Shown piece by piece: positions 7,547-14,774 of a stretch of 24,780 bases of DNA. Under the pieces are notes generated by a model. The model made no database searches. It saw nothing but the letters and a program-made list of their open reading frames with translations, and was not told the DNA's origin. The stretch is from the NCBI GenBank assembly GCA_964406945.1, contig CAYOTO010000047.1:1-24780 (forward strand). Reading direction: 5' to 3'. The first letter of the stretch is position 1. Every line of letters begins with the position of its first letter. Source of the DNA: UBA2266 sp964406945 (GTDB taxonomy: Bacteria; Planctomycetota; Phycisphaerae; Sedimentisphaerales; Anaerobacaceae). A program made the translations under genes and the position numbers.

Positions 7547-8074
7547 ATGGCAGTGAAAATCAGAATGACCAGAGTCGGTCGAAGGCACAGACCATTTTTC
7601 AGAATCAACGCCGTCGACGGGCGAACCCCGCGCAACGGCAAGATTCTCGAAAAGCTCGGCCACTACGACCCCATTATCAAAAACCCCGACGAGCAGCTCG
7701 TTCTCGACCTCGAACGCGTCAAATACTGGCTCGACAAAGGCGCAATCCCCTCCGATACGGTCTCGGAAATACTGCTCAAGCAGGGCATAAAGACAAAATA
7801 CCAAATCCAGAAGGAAGCACGCCGCGCAAAGGCCAGAGCACAGGCCAGAAAAGCCGGCAAATTCTTCACCAAAGCCGAGAAGATCGAAGCCGAAAAGAAG
7901 GCCGAGCAGGAGAGAATAGCCGCCGAGGAAAAGGCCAAAGCCGAGGAAGAAGCCAGGAAAAAGGCCGAGGAAGAGGCCAAGAAGAAGGCTGAAGAAGAGG
8001 CTAAAGCCAAAGCCGAGGCAGAAGAGAAAGCAGCAGCCGAAGAGTCCGAGTCCGAGGAAAAATCCGAAGAATAA
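7547..8074 (+). CDS. rpsP: 30S ribosomal protein bS16 with long charged C-terminal tail
   Basis: bS16 binds 16S rRNA early in assembly of the small subunit. The core is residues 1-85: MAVKIRMTRVGRRHRPFFRI, then DGRTPRNGKILEKLGHYDP and LDLERVKYWLDKGAIPSDTV. The start is certain, with AGGAG at 7536-7540 spaced 6 bases from the ATG. Typical bS16 is about 80-100 residues. This one has 175, because residues 86-175 form a highly charged helical extension of KAEEEAKKKAEEEAKAKAE-type repeats ending ESESEEKSEE. Ala/Lys/Glu-rich tails on ribosomal proteins occur in several phyla, but this one roughly doubles the protein. The tail starts basic and ends acidic. A hairpin followed by a T-rich stretch at 8142-8172 may end the transcript. 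Confidence 0.96.
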   Translation: MAVKIRMTRVGRRHRPFFRINAVDGRTPRNGKILEKLGHYDPIIKNPDEQLVLDLERVKYWLDKGAIPSDTVSEILLKQGIKTKYQIQKEARRAKARAQARKAGKFFTKAEKIEAEKKAEQERIAAEEKAKAEEEARKKAEEEAKKKAEEEAKAKAEAEEKAAAEESESEEKSEE

Positions 8075-8141
8075 ACGCCACAGCGCGATAATCAGGATAC
8101 GCCCGGCGTGTGAGGCGATTCCCGCCCGGCAGCAACATAAA

Positions 8142-8172
8142 TAGCCCCGGGTTCCACCCGGGGTTATCTTTT
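8142..8172 (+). terminator. Palindromic repeat family 1, copy 2; possible rpsP terminator
   Basis: Stem CCCCGGGT (8145-8152), loop TCC and stem ACCCGGGG (8156-8163) form a strong GC-rich hairpin, followed by TTATCTTTTG. It is the same element as at 1895-1919 with a compensatory pair exchange in the stem. Placed 70 bases after rpsP and before trmD, it could act as an intrinsic terminator, although the T-run is interrupted. Confidence 0.55.
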
Positions 8173-8177
8173 GCTGT

Positions 8178-8196
8178 AATGCCGGTTCTGACTGCA
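8178..8196 (+). repeat. 19-base motif shared upstream of trmD and ffh
   Basis: AATGCCGGTTCTGACTGCA at 8178-8196 matches 17 of 19 bases of the motif at 3963-3981, which lies upstream of ffh. Both copies sit in the short leader of a translation-related gene (17 bases before the ffh GTG, 44 before the trmD ATG). The role is unknown. Confidence 0.4.
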
Positions 8197-8240
8197 AAAC
8201 AAGCCCCCCGCCAATCACGCGAACAACCGGCAGAGCATAA

Positions 8241-8951
8241 ATGCGAATCGACATCCTAACCCTGTTCCCAGAGTTCTTCGACTCCCCACTCGACTGCTCC
8301 ATAGTCAAACGCGCCCGCCAGACAGGCCTGCTCGAAATCGCCCTCACCGACATAAGAGACCACACCACCGACCGCTACCGGAAAGTCGACGACAAACCCT
8401 ACGGCGGGGGCCCCGGAATGGTCATGATGCCCGGCCCGGTCTTCGCCGCATACGAACACGCAAAAGCTCTCGCCCCCGAAAAACCACGCACTATCCTGCT
8501 GACCCCGCAGGGCCGAACCTTCGACCAGGCCAAAGCAGCCGAACTCAGCACCGAAAGACGCCTCCTGCTCATCGCCGGCCGGTACGAAGGCTTCGACGAA
8601 CGCATCAGAACCGGCCTCGACGCCGAACAGATCTCCATCGGCGATTACGTCCTTAACGGCGGCGAACTGCCGGCCCTGGTCATCATCGAAGCCGTCCTCC
8701 GCCTGCTCCCCGGCGCACTCGGCGACGACGACTCGGCCAGAGACGACTCATTCACCAACGGCCTGCTCGAATACCCCCATTACACCCGCCCCGAAGAATT
8801 CCGAGGAATGAAAGTACCCCAGATACTCCTCTCAGGAGACCACGCCAGAATCGCAAAATGGAGAGCAGAGCAGGCCCGCCTCAGAACAAAAAAACACCGC
8901 CCAGACCTCCTGCACAAGCCCAGACGCCATAATAAACCCGACGGATATTGA
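8241..8951 (+). CDS. trmD: tRNA (guanine-N1)-methyltransferase TrmD
   Basis: TrmD is a SPOUT-class enzyme that uses S-adenosylmethionine to methylate G37 next to the anticodon of a subset of tRNAs, preventing +1 frameshifts. The product is 236 residues, the normal size. Diagnostic motifs are DDKPYGGGPGM (50-60), LLTPQGRTFDQ, AGRYEGFDERI (112-122), SIGDYVLNGGELPA (132-145) and LEYPHYTRP (176-184). The last part is a basic tail (RTKKHRPDLLHKPRRHNK). The start is the ATG at 8241, with only a weak ribosome binding site. The cluster order rpsP-trmD is conserved in bacteria, but rimM, usually between them, is absent here, and rplS does not follow. Confidence 0.96.
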   Translation: MRIDILTLFPEFFDSPLDCSIVKRARQTGLLEIALTDIRDHTTDRYRKVDDKPYGGGPGMVMMPGPVFAAYEHAKALAPEKPRTILLTPQGRTFDQAKAAELSTERRLLLIAGRYEGFDERIRTGLDAEQISIGDYVLNGGELPALVIIEAVLRLLPGALGDDDSARDDSFTNGLLEYPHYTRPEEFRGMKVPQILLSGDHARIAKWRAEQARLRTKKHRPDLLHKPRRHNKPDGY

Positions 8952-8971
8952 CTTACATGGTTAGGGTGCTC

Positions 8972-9000
8972 TTGACAGATTTAGCGATGCGATGTATATA
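8972..9000 (+). promoter_or_regulatory. Near-consensus sigma-70 promoter of the methyltransferase-nuclease gene
   Basis: TTGACA (8972-8977, perfect) is separated by exactly 17 bases from TATATA (8995-9000, 5 of 6). The gene starts at 9075, leaving a leader of about 65-70 bases. This is one of the strongest promoters in the window. Confidence 0.6.
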
Positions 9001-9048
9001 ACTTGTGATGAAGTTGTGAGCCGCCACCTCTTCGTGTTGGTCGCTACT

Positions 9049-9063
9049 GTCTGATATTCAGAC
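9049..9063 (+). promoter_or_regulatory. Palindrome GTCTGA-TAT-TCAGAC before the start of the methyltransferase-nuclease
   Basis: A perfect 6-bp inverted repeat with a 3-base centre ends 11 bases before the ATG at 9075. It could be an operator for autoregulation, as restriction-modification genes often have, or a small mRNA hairpin limiting translation. It does not match the classic C-protein box closely enough to assign. Confidence 0.4.
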
Positions 9064-9074
9064 CGAGAATAGGA

Positions 9075-11162
9075 ATGGAATTGCTGTTTAAGGACATTTA
9101 TCCACCCGCCGACTTGCGGAACAACAAGTTACTAGCTGGAGATAGAGCCTTCCACGACTGGTATAGATTCGTTCTCTCTTTCCCGCCTCACCTTGTCCGA
9201 GACTATTTAAACAGATTGTCTTTCTCTAAGAAGGACCTCATTTTGGATCCGTTCTGCGGTACCGGAACCACTCTCGTTGAAGCAAAGAAGAATGACATAG
9301 CTTCGATAGGAATTGAAGCAACTGCTGTGGCTGCTTTGGCGACGAAAGCAAAGACTACATGGATCAAAGACTTTAAGCGATTCGAATCGACAGGATTGGA
9401 CATAGCACATCGCGCTTCTGACGACTACGATGGACTTACACAAGATCTCTTGAAACTTGAACCTCAAAGCGAAAAGCTGCTCCTCAAAAATTCGATTAGC
9501 CCTGTGCCCTTGCACAAGTGTTTGCTTTTGCTAAGACATATTGAAGAAGTCTCCGACTTGGATGTTCGGAATGCGCTGTTAGTAGCCCTTGCTCATACGG
9601 CGGTTTTTTGCGCAAGCAATCTCAAGTTTGGGCCGGAAGTGGGCGTCCGAAGAAAGAAGAAAGAGGATGCCGCAGTGTTTGACCATTTTGCCCGCAGAGT
9701 TCGCCTTATGGCTGATGACTTGCGATCTGTTGCAAATGTGTCCGAAACGCCTGCCTCCGTGTATAACAACGATTCAACGCGCATCAACGGCGAACTTCGC
9801 CACCAATCCATTTCAGGCGTTATAACCTCTCCTCCGTACCCCAACGAGAAAGACTATACCCGGACTACAAGGCTCGAATCTGTGCTCTTAGGGCTTATTA
9901 GCAGCAAGCAAGAGCTAAGACGCTTGAAGCACGGGCTACTCAGATCAAATACAAGGAATGTCTACGTCAACGATCGAGACGATGAATTGATCCCCGAAGG
10001 GAGTTCTGTAGACAGAATCGCAAGGGAAATCGAAAGACGCAGAGTTGACCTTAATAAGACATCTGGATTCGAACGGCTGTACCACCGTGTGACAAGATTG
10101 TATTTTGGTGGAATGAAACGACATTTTCTGCAACTTCAGCAGTACCTGAAACCGGGAGCCAGATTGGCATATGTTGTCGGCGATCAGGCCTCCTATTTGC
10201 AGGTAATGATAAGAACAGGGGAACTACTTGCGGAGATAGCCCATGAAGCAGGATATGAAATCCTGGACCTTGAACTATTCAGAACTCGAATTTCGACCGC
10301 AACCGGGGACCAGTTGCGCGAAGAGGTACTCTTACTACAGTGGAACGGCGGAAAGGGAGGTGTGTCGGTGAGTAAGTCCCGTAATAGGTATGACCGTTTG
10401 ATCGAGAACGTCTTTTTCAAAAACTATGACCAAGGAGCTTCTGAGGTTACTTTTGCTCGCGAGGAATTTGAACCGGTCGCTAAAGAACTTGGCGTGAAAC
10501 TGCCCAAGAATCTGGGCGACATAATTTATTCATATCGCTATAGAAATAAGCTCCCGTCTTCAATCACAAAACTACTGGCCGAGGGTGAAGCTTGGATAAT
10601 ACGCTCCGTCGGCAGAGGCCAGTACAAATTCGTAAAAACAACCCTTAATCGGGTGGTTCCCAATCCACGTCTGTCATACGTTAAAGTACCTGACGCAACA
10701 CCGGAAATAATCTCCCGCTATGCATTAAATGATGAGCAGGCGTTACTTGCCATCATCAGGTATAACCGGTTGATTGACACATTTCTGGGGATTACTTGCT
10801 ATTCGCTCCAGAGCCATCTAAGAACAACCGTTCCGGAAATGGGCCAGGTCGAGACAGACGAGATGTATGTCGGGGTTAACAAACAGGGCACCCACTTCAT
10901 AGTGCCAGTCCAGGTAAAAGGCGCAAATGACGAACTTGGCATTGTCCAAATCGAGCAGGACTTTGCAATGTGCCAGACCAAATTTAAGAACATGGTAAGT
11001 CGCCCGGTTGGATCGCAATTTATGGATCACGATCTTATCGCGCTTTTTGAATTTGAAATGTGCGATGATGAAGTTCGGATTAAAGAAGAAAAACACTACC
11101 GCCTGGTACCCAATGATGACCTCTCCGATGCTGAACTTGCCCACTACCGGAAGAAACAGTGA
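9075..11162 (+). CDS. Probable DNA methyltransferase-nuclease fusion (single-chain restriction-modification enzyme)
   Basis: The product is 695 residues. Residues 1-430 are a SAM-dependent DNA amino-methyltransferase: motif I DPFCGTGTT (58-66), an acidic residue for SAM ribose binding in GIEATAVA (E81), and catalytic TSPPY (251-255), the form common in N4-cytosine and some N6-adenine enzymes. The gap of about 185 residues between motifs I and IV could house target recognition. From about 460 the protein changes character. Residues 590-615 (QVETDEMYVGV ... FIVPVQVKG) resemble a PD-(D/E)xK nuclease core, with E593/D595 and Q613-x-K615 as candidate metal and catalytic residues. This nuclease reading is inference. 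Base composition is clearly lower in GC than its neighbours and the gene has its own promoter, which suggests horizontal acquisition. No separate specificity, methylase or nuclease gene adjoins it. The AGGA next to the ATG is too close for an ideal ribosome binding site. Confidence 0.8.
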   Translation: MELLFKDIYPPADLRNNKLLAGDRAFHDWYRFVLSFPPHLVRDYLNRLSFSKKDLILDPFCGTGTTLVEAKKNDIASIGIEATAVAALATKAKTTWIKDFKRFESTGLDIAHRASDDYDGLTQDLLKLEPQSEKLLLKNSISPVPLHKCLLLLRHIEEVSDLDVRNALLVALAHTAVFCASNLKFGPEVGVRRKKKEDAAVFDHFARRVRLMADDLRSVANVSETPASVYNNDSTRINGELRHQSISGVITSPPYPNEKDYTRTTRLESVLLGLISSKQELRRLKHGLLRSNTRNVYVNDRDDELIPEGSSVDRIAREIERRRVDLNKTSGFERLYHRVTRLYFGGMKRHFLQLQQYLKPGARLAYVVGDQASYLQVMIRTGELLAEIAHEAGYEILDLELFRTRISTATGDQLREEVLLLQWNGGKGGVSVSKSRNRYDRLIENVFFKNYDQGASEVTFAREEFEPVAKELGVKLPKNLGDIIYSYRYRNKLPSSITKLLAEGEAWIIRSVGRGQYKFVKTTLNRVVPNPRLSYVKVPDATPEIISRYALNDEQALLAIIRYNRLIDTFLGITCYSLQSHLRTTVPEMGQVETDEMYVGVNKQGTHFIVPVQVKGANDELGIVQIEQDFAMCQTKFKNMVSRPVGSQFMDHDLIALFEFEMCDDEVRIKEEKHYRLVPNDDLSDAELAHYRKKQ

Positions 11163-11219
11163 TTATCTCATGTTGATTACAAGTCTCTTACTATCCGGTC
11201 ACGTTGCGAAAATTACTAA

Positions 11220-11957
11220 ATGGCTCGACTATTAACTACGCTGTCGCTTATTCTGGCGCTATTCGTTGTCGTCGGTTGCTCTACGCCAGATAAATCAGGT
11301 CCAAACCCTGGCCGCAACACAGGACCTGACCAATCTGCCCGCCGCATGGTCCGCGCCAGCCGGACGACGCTCGCCCCCGTTTACGCTCCGCTGGCCGAAT
11401 ACCTGGCCCGGCACCTTGACCTGGCCGCCAACTCCGGCATCGGTATAGACGTCGGCAGCGGCCCCGGCACACTCATCGTCGAACTCCGCAAACGCACATC
11501 GATGCAATGGATAAACGCCGACATCAACTCCCACTTCTTCCCGCATTTCTACAAACTTGCCCACGAAAACGGCATCCACAGCGGCATAAACGCCATCCGC
11601 GCCGACGTACACGACATGCCTTTCCGCGACAATTACGCCGACGTAATCATCTCCAGAGGCTCCTACTGGTCCTGGGACGACAAACCCGCCGCCTTCGCCG
11701 AAATCTATCGCGTACTCAAACCCGGCGGCGTCGCTTATATCGGCCGCGGGTTCTCGCCCAATCTCGACCTCGAGACCGCCACCGCTATCCGCAAAAAGCA
11801 GGGCAAATCCATGAAATACTCGTTCGATGCCAAGGCCGCCGAACTCACTGAAATCATGCAGCAAGCAGGCGTCGAAGAATACAAAATACACGACCCATCC
11901 GCCGCCCACGACAAAAGAATCAATTACGGAATATGGATCGAGTTCCGTAAACCCTGA
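11220..11957 (+). CDS. Predicted lipoprotein with class I SAM-methyltransferase domain
   Basis: The product is 245 residues. The N-terminus MARLLTTLSLILALFVVVGC is a textbook lipoprotein signal with lipobox VVGC and lipidated C20. A low-complexity linker (STPDKSGPNPGRNTGPDQ) follows, then a class I methyltransferase fold: SAM-binding GIDVGSGPGT (75-84), an acidic residue in INADIN, DVHDMPFRDNYADVIISRG and RVLKPGGVAYIGRGF. A SAM enzyme anchored outside the cytoplasm is odd, because SAM is cytoplasmic. Either the domain has lost methylation, the signal is not processed, or translation starts internally (for example M43 at 11346, with no visible ribosome binding site). It starts 57 bases after the methyltransferase-nuclease but its composition is GC-rich like the host. 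A radical SAM gene lies 1.3 kb downstream. Confidence 0.8.
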   Translation: MARLLTTLSLILALFVVVGCSTPDKSGPNPGRNTGPDQSARRMVRASRTTLAPVYAPLAEYLARHLDLAANSGIGIDVGSGPGTLIVELRKRTSMQWINADINSHFFPHFYKLAHENGIHSGINAIRADVHDMPFRDNYADVIISRGSYWSWDDKPAAFAEIYRVLKPGGVAYIGRGFSPNLDLETATAIRKKQGKSMKYSFDAKAAELTEIMQQAGVEEYKIHDPSAAHDKRINYGIWIEFRKP

Positions 11958-12103
11958 CAAACGAACCACTTACAAGTCTCGCACAGTTCCGCGAAAAAGA
12001 ACGCCAAAAATTCTGCGAAAAGCCCCTTGCAACAATACGCCCAAATATTATAGGGGTATTTGTTAGAAGCTATAACTGCCAAACGGCTTTTGACAATGCT
12101 TAT

Positions 12104-12109
12104 AAGGAG
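12104..12109 (+). promoter_or_regulatory. Strong ribosome binding site of the prepilin-like gene
   Basis: AAGGAG lies 6 bases before the ATG at 12116 and fixes the start directly ahead of the short leader peptide. A TTGACA-like hexamer is at 12090-12095, but it is too close to the start to serve as the promoter. Confidence 0.6.
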
Positions 12110-12115
12110 CTTCCG

Positions 12116-13012
12116 ATGCAGACAGCTAAGAACCGGGCCGACGCCCGCCGCAAAGCCTTCACACTTATAGAACTGCTTGTCGTAATATCAATCATCGCCG
12201 TCCTGATGGGCGTGCTCCTGCCTTCGCTGAACATGGCCCGCAAATTCGGCCGACGCGCCGTCTGCATGGCAAACGTCAGAAGACTCTCGGTCTCGATGAG
12301 GCTCTATCTCGACACCAACGACGGCAAATTCATGCCCGATCGCCTCAGAAAACGCACGGAGTTCATTACTGTCGGCCCCTACAAACGCTACCGCCCGCGC
12401 TGGATCTGGTACCTCAACGAAGGCATGGGTTTCGTAATCAATCCCTACAAGTACGATACCGAGGACGAGTTCAACAAAGCCCTCACAATGGACAATGACT
12501 ACTACATGTGCCCATCACTCAAGCACTACGAATACGCCCGCAGCATCCGAAACGGCGCCTACGGCTACAATTTCCAGTACCTCGGCAACACCCGCCCCAA
12601 TCCCGCCGGCACCGGCTGCGCCAATTACCCCGTGAACTCCCTCAACATCAAGCGACCCGCTTCAACCGTCGTATTCTGCGACAGCCGAGGCTCCGACATC
12701 CCCCACGGCCAGCACGCCTACCTCGTAGATCCGCCAAAAATGGCCGTCAGCAGGGGGGCTCGCCACTTTTCTCCAAAGAGCCCGTCGGTGGGGCCCCTCA
12801 AGTACTCACCGGCCGACGCCCGCCACAGCGGCAAAGTAAATGTCGCATTCCTCGACGGCCACGCCGAAGCGATGACCTATGAACAACTCGGATACGAAGT
12901 CGACCCCGACACGAAAAGACCCGTCGAAAAGGCCCTGAGCGATCTCGGCGGCCCCGGAGTTAATACCCTCTGGACCGGTACCGGCCGCGACGAACCGCCG
13001 CACAACCTCTAA
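12116..13012 (+). CDS. Prepilin-type N-terminal cleavage/methylation protein with H-x-G...DG C-terminus
   Basis: The product is 298 residues. A short basic leader (MQTAKNRADARRKA) precedes the prepilin peptidase site and hydrophobic helix FTLIELLVVISIIAVLMGVL, with the conserved glutamate at +5 after the phenylalanine. Then comes a globular domain with several cysteines and, near the C-terminus, RHSGKVNVAFLDGHAEAM. This is the histidine...DG motif of the abundant planctomycete pseudopilin group (DUF1559-related). Such proteins are processed by a prepilin peptidase and sit in the cytoplasmic membrane facing the periplasm, probably as type II secretion or type IV pilus-like minor subunits. Planctomycetota encode dozens of paralogues, so a specific role cannot be given. 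Neighbours are a methyltransferase lipoprotein and a radical SAM gene. Confidence 0.9.
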   Translation: MQTAKNRADARRKAFTLIELLVVISIIAVLMGVLLPSLNMARKFGRRAVCMANVRRLSVSMRLYLDTNDGKFMPDRLRKRTEFITVGPYKRYRPRWIWYLNEGMGFVINPYKYDTEDEFNKALTMDNDYYMCPSLKHYEYARSIRNGAYGYNFQYLGNTRPNPAGTGCANYPVNSLNIKRPASTVVFCDSRGSDIPHGQHAYLVDPPKMAVSRGARHFSPKSPSVGPLKYSPADARHSGKVNVAFLDGHAEAMTYEQLGYEVDPDTKRPVEKALSDLGGPGVNTLWTGTGRDEPPHNL

Positions 13013-13155
13013 CGCTTGCGTCCGGAACCGGGTCTGCTCTACCCGCGAACAGTACGCATACAGCACTAATTGACCCGACATTTCGAATTAGTCGTTTACC
13101 TGCGCGCCCGAATAGCCCTGTCTGCTCTTTCCTTTTTTGTTTCCCAAAGCCCATC

Positions 13156-13180
13156 ACGCCGATTAAACTCATATCGGCGT
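13156..13180. repeat. 8-bp hairpin between prepilin-like and radical SAM genes
   Basis: ACGCCGAT (13156-13163) pairs perfectly with ATCGGCGT (13173-13180) across a 9-base loop. No T-run follows on the plus strand. It may be a processing or terminator-like structure in the 270-base spacer, which otherwise holds no gene. Confidence 0.45.
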
Positions 13181-13282
13181 CGTAAACCACCCGTTTTCTG
13201 TTTTGGCATTAATCCAACCGTCAAAAAACTACGAAATACCGAATACGGAAGACGAGATAACCAAAACAATACGAAACACTAT

Positions 13283-14476
13283 ATGAAGAACTGGCTCCGC
13301 GCAACCAACCTGTTCCTGAAGCACGTAAACAGCCTCTCGATCAGGGATTTACCCTTCTTCCTGAAGAAGTTCCGAAATTCCAACCCACACCGCCACAAAG
13401 GCCGCATCTTCATAAACACCTTCATCCCTCCGTTCCCTTCCCCCGGCTTCGACCGCTTCGTCAAGACTCTCTCGCAGGCAAAACGAATCCCCATCTCGAC
13501 ATACTTGGCCCTCACCGAAAACTGCCCGTACAAATGTCCACATTGCAGCTACGGCTTGCGAGCCGCCGGCCACATGGACACCGCCGCCACCCTCGACGTA
13601 ATCGAGCAGATTAAGGCACTCGGAACCATGATCGTCGGCTTCACAGGCGGAGAACCGCTCCTGCGAAAAGACATCGCCAAACTAGTCGAAGCCGTACGCC
13701 CCGAAGCGACCTCGATCATTTTCACCACCGGCCACAACCTCACCGAGCCTCTGGCAAAAGACCTCTCATCCGCCGGCCTCGACTGTCTCACCGTCGGAAT
13801 TGAATCCCCCGACCCCGAAGAACACGACGCGATAAGAGGCGTCCCCGGCTCCTTCGCCACCGCCCTTAAAGCCATACGAATATCCGCCGCTGCCGGCTTC
13901 TACACATCCATCTCGACCGTCGGCACCAGAGACAAACTTACATCCGGCAAACTCCACCGCCTCGCACAAATGGCCGCCGACATGGATCTCCACGAATTCC
14001 GCATCCTCGAACCCATACCCACCGGCAACTACCAGGGCAAGACCGAACACGTCCTCACCGCTGAACAGGCCCGCGAACTCGCCGACTTCCACGCCGAATG
14101 GAATCGCCGCCGAAAAGGCCCCTCCGTCGCCTGCTTCGCCTATCTCGAATCCGACGAAATGATGGGCTGCGGCGCAGGCTTCCACCACCTCTACGTCGAC
14201 GCGATCGGCAATGTCTGTCCCTGCGACCTCACCCCTCTGTCCCTCGGCAACATCAATGAAGAACCGCTCGCCGATATCTGGCAGCGTATGGGCAAATGGT
14301 TCGATTCGCCCCGCTGCGGCTGTTTCAGCAAATCCGTGACAAAGCAGATCAACTCCAACGGCGACGATATCCAACTCCCCGTCCCCCGCGAAAAAAGCGA
14401 ACAAATCTGCACCGCCTGCCCCCACTCCGGAAAAACCCCCCAGGTCTACCAGCGGCTCCACAAGAACAAATCCTAG
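13283..14476 (+). CDS. Radical SAM protein with SPASM-like C-terminal cysteines
   Basis: The product is 397 residues, taking the ATG at 13283 because the earlier part of the frame is not protein-like. The ribosome binding site is poor. The radical SAM cluster motif is CPYKCPHC (C81, C85, C88), which binds the 4Fe-4S cluster that cleaves SAM. GFTGGEPLLRKD (119-130) is the SAM-binding GGEP motif, and VGIESPDPEEHDAIRG is typical of the SPASM/PqqE-type family. The C-terminal third has eight or more cysteines (C296, C312, C314, C345, C347, C376, C379 and others), consistent with auxiliary Fe-S clusters. The stretch YVDAIGNVCPCDLTPLSLGNI matches the SPASM pattern. The N-terminal 70 residues (FINTFIPPFPSPGFDRF) are characteristic but unassigned. 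Family members modify peptides, cofactors or lipids. No precursor peptide is evident nearby, so the substrate is unknown. Confidence 0.9.
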   Translation: MKNWLRATNLFLKHVNSLSIRDLPFFLKKFRNSNPHRHKGRIFINTFIPPFPSPGFDRFVKTLSQAKRIPISTYLALTENCPYKCPHCSYGLRAAGHMDTAATLDVIEQIKALGTMIVGFTGGEPLLRKDIAKLVEAVRPEATSIIFTTGHNLTEPLAKDLSSAGLDCLTVGIESPDPEEHDAIRGVPGSFATALKAIRISAAAGFYTSISTVGTRDKLTSGKLHRLAQMAADMDLHEFRILEPIPTGNYQGKTEHVLTAEQARELADFHAEWNRRRKGPSVACFAYLESDEMMGCGAGFHHLYVDAIGNVCPCDLTPLSLGNINEEPLADIWQRMGKWFDSPRCGCFSKSVTKQINSNGDDIQLPVPREKSEQICTACPHSGKTPQVYQRLHKNKS

Positions 14477-14774
14477 GCCGTGCCACGCCCGTCTGGCGAG
14501 GATGTCAGCCTCATCCCCGCATACCTCTTATGCCAACTTCCAGTCTCTTACCGGATTCGCGATACGTCCCGTAATCGTTGAACGCTCAATATCATTCCCG
14601 CCCCTCATCACCCTTTGCTCGCCCTGACCCCGCCTACTATGGGACCGCACCCGATACCTGCCCGAAATCCGCAAAAAAAACCAAGCCCTCACACCTGCCC
14701 GCCGATTACTTCATCGAGCCCTGTACGCCCTGCGCGTGCAGCGCCCCAAAAAGACATAAGATGGAGGAATGGTG

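Noticed and set aside
11295..11969. Minus-strand frame opposite the lipoprotein methyltransferase
   Set aside because: The composition is Val/Gly/Phe/Ala shadow typical of antisense frames. The plus strand has a signal peptide and SAM motif.
13070..13282. Extended N-terminus of the radical SAM gene
   Set aside because: The extension (LRARIALSALSFFVSQSPSR-like) is not family-like and covers the intergenic hairpin. The ATG at 13283 gives a normal N-terminus.
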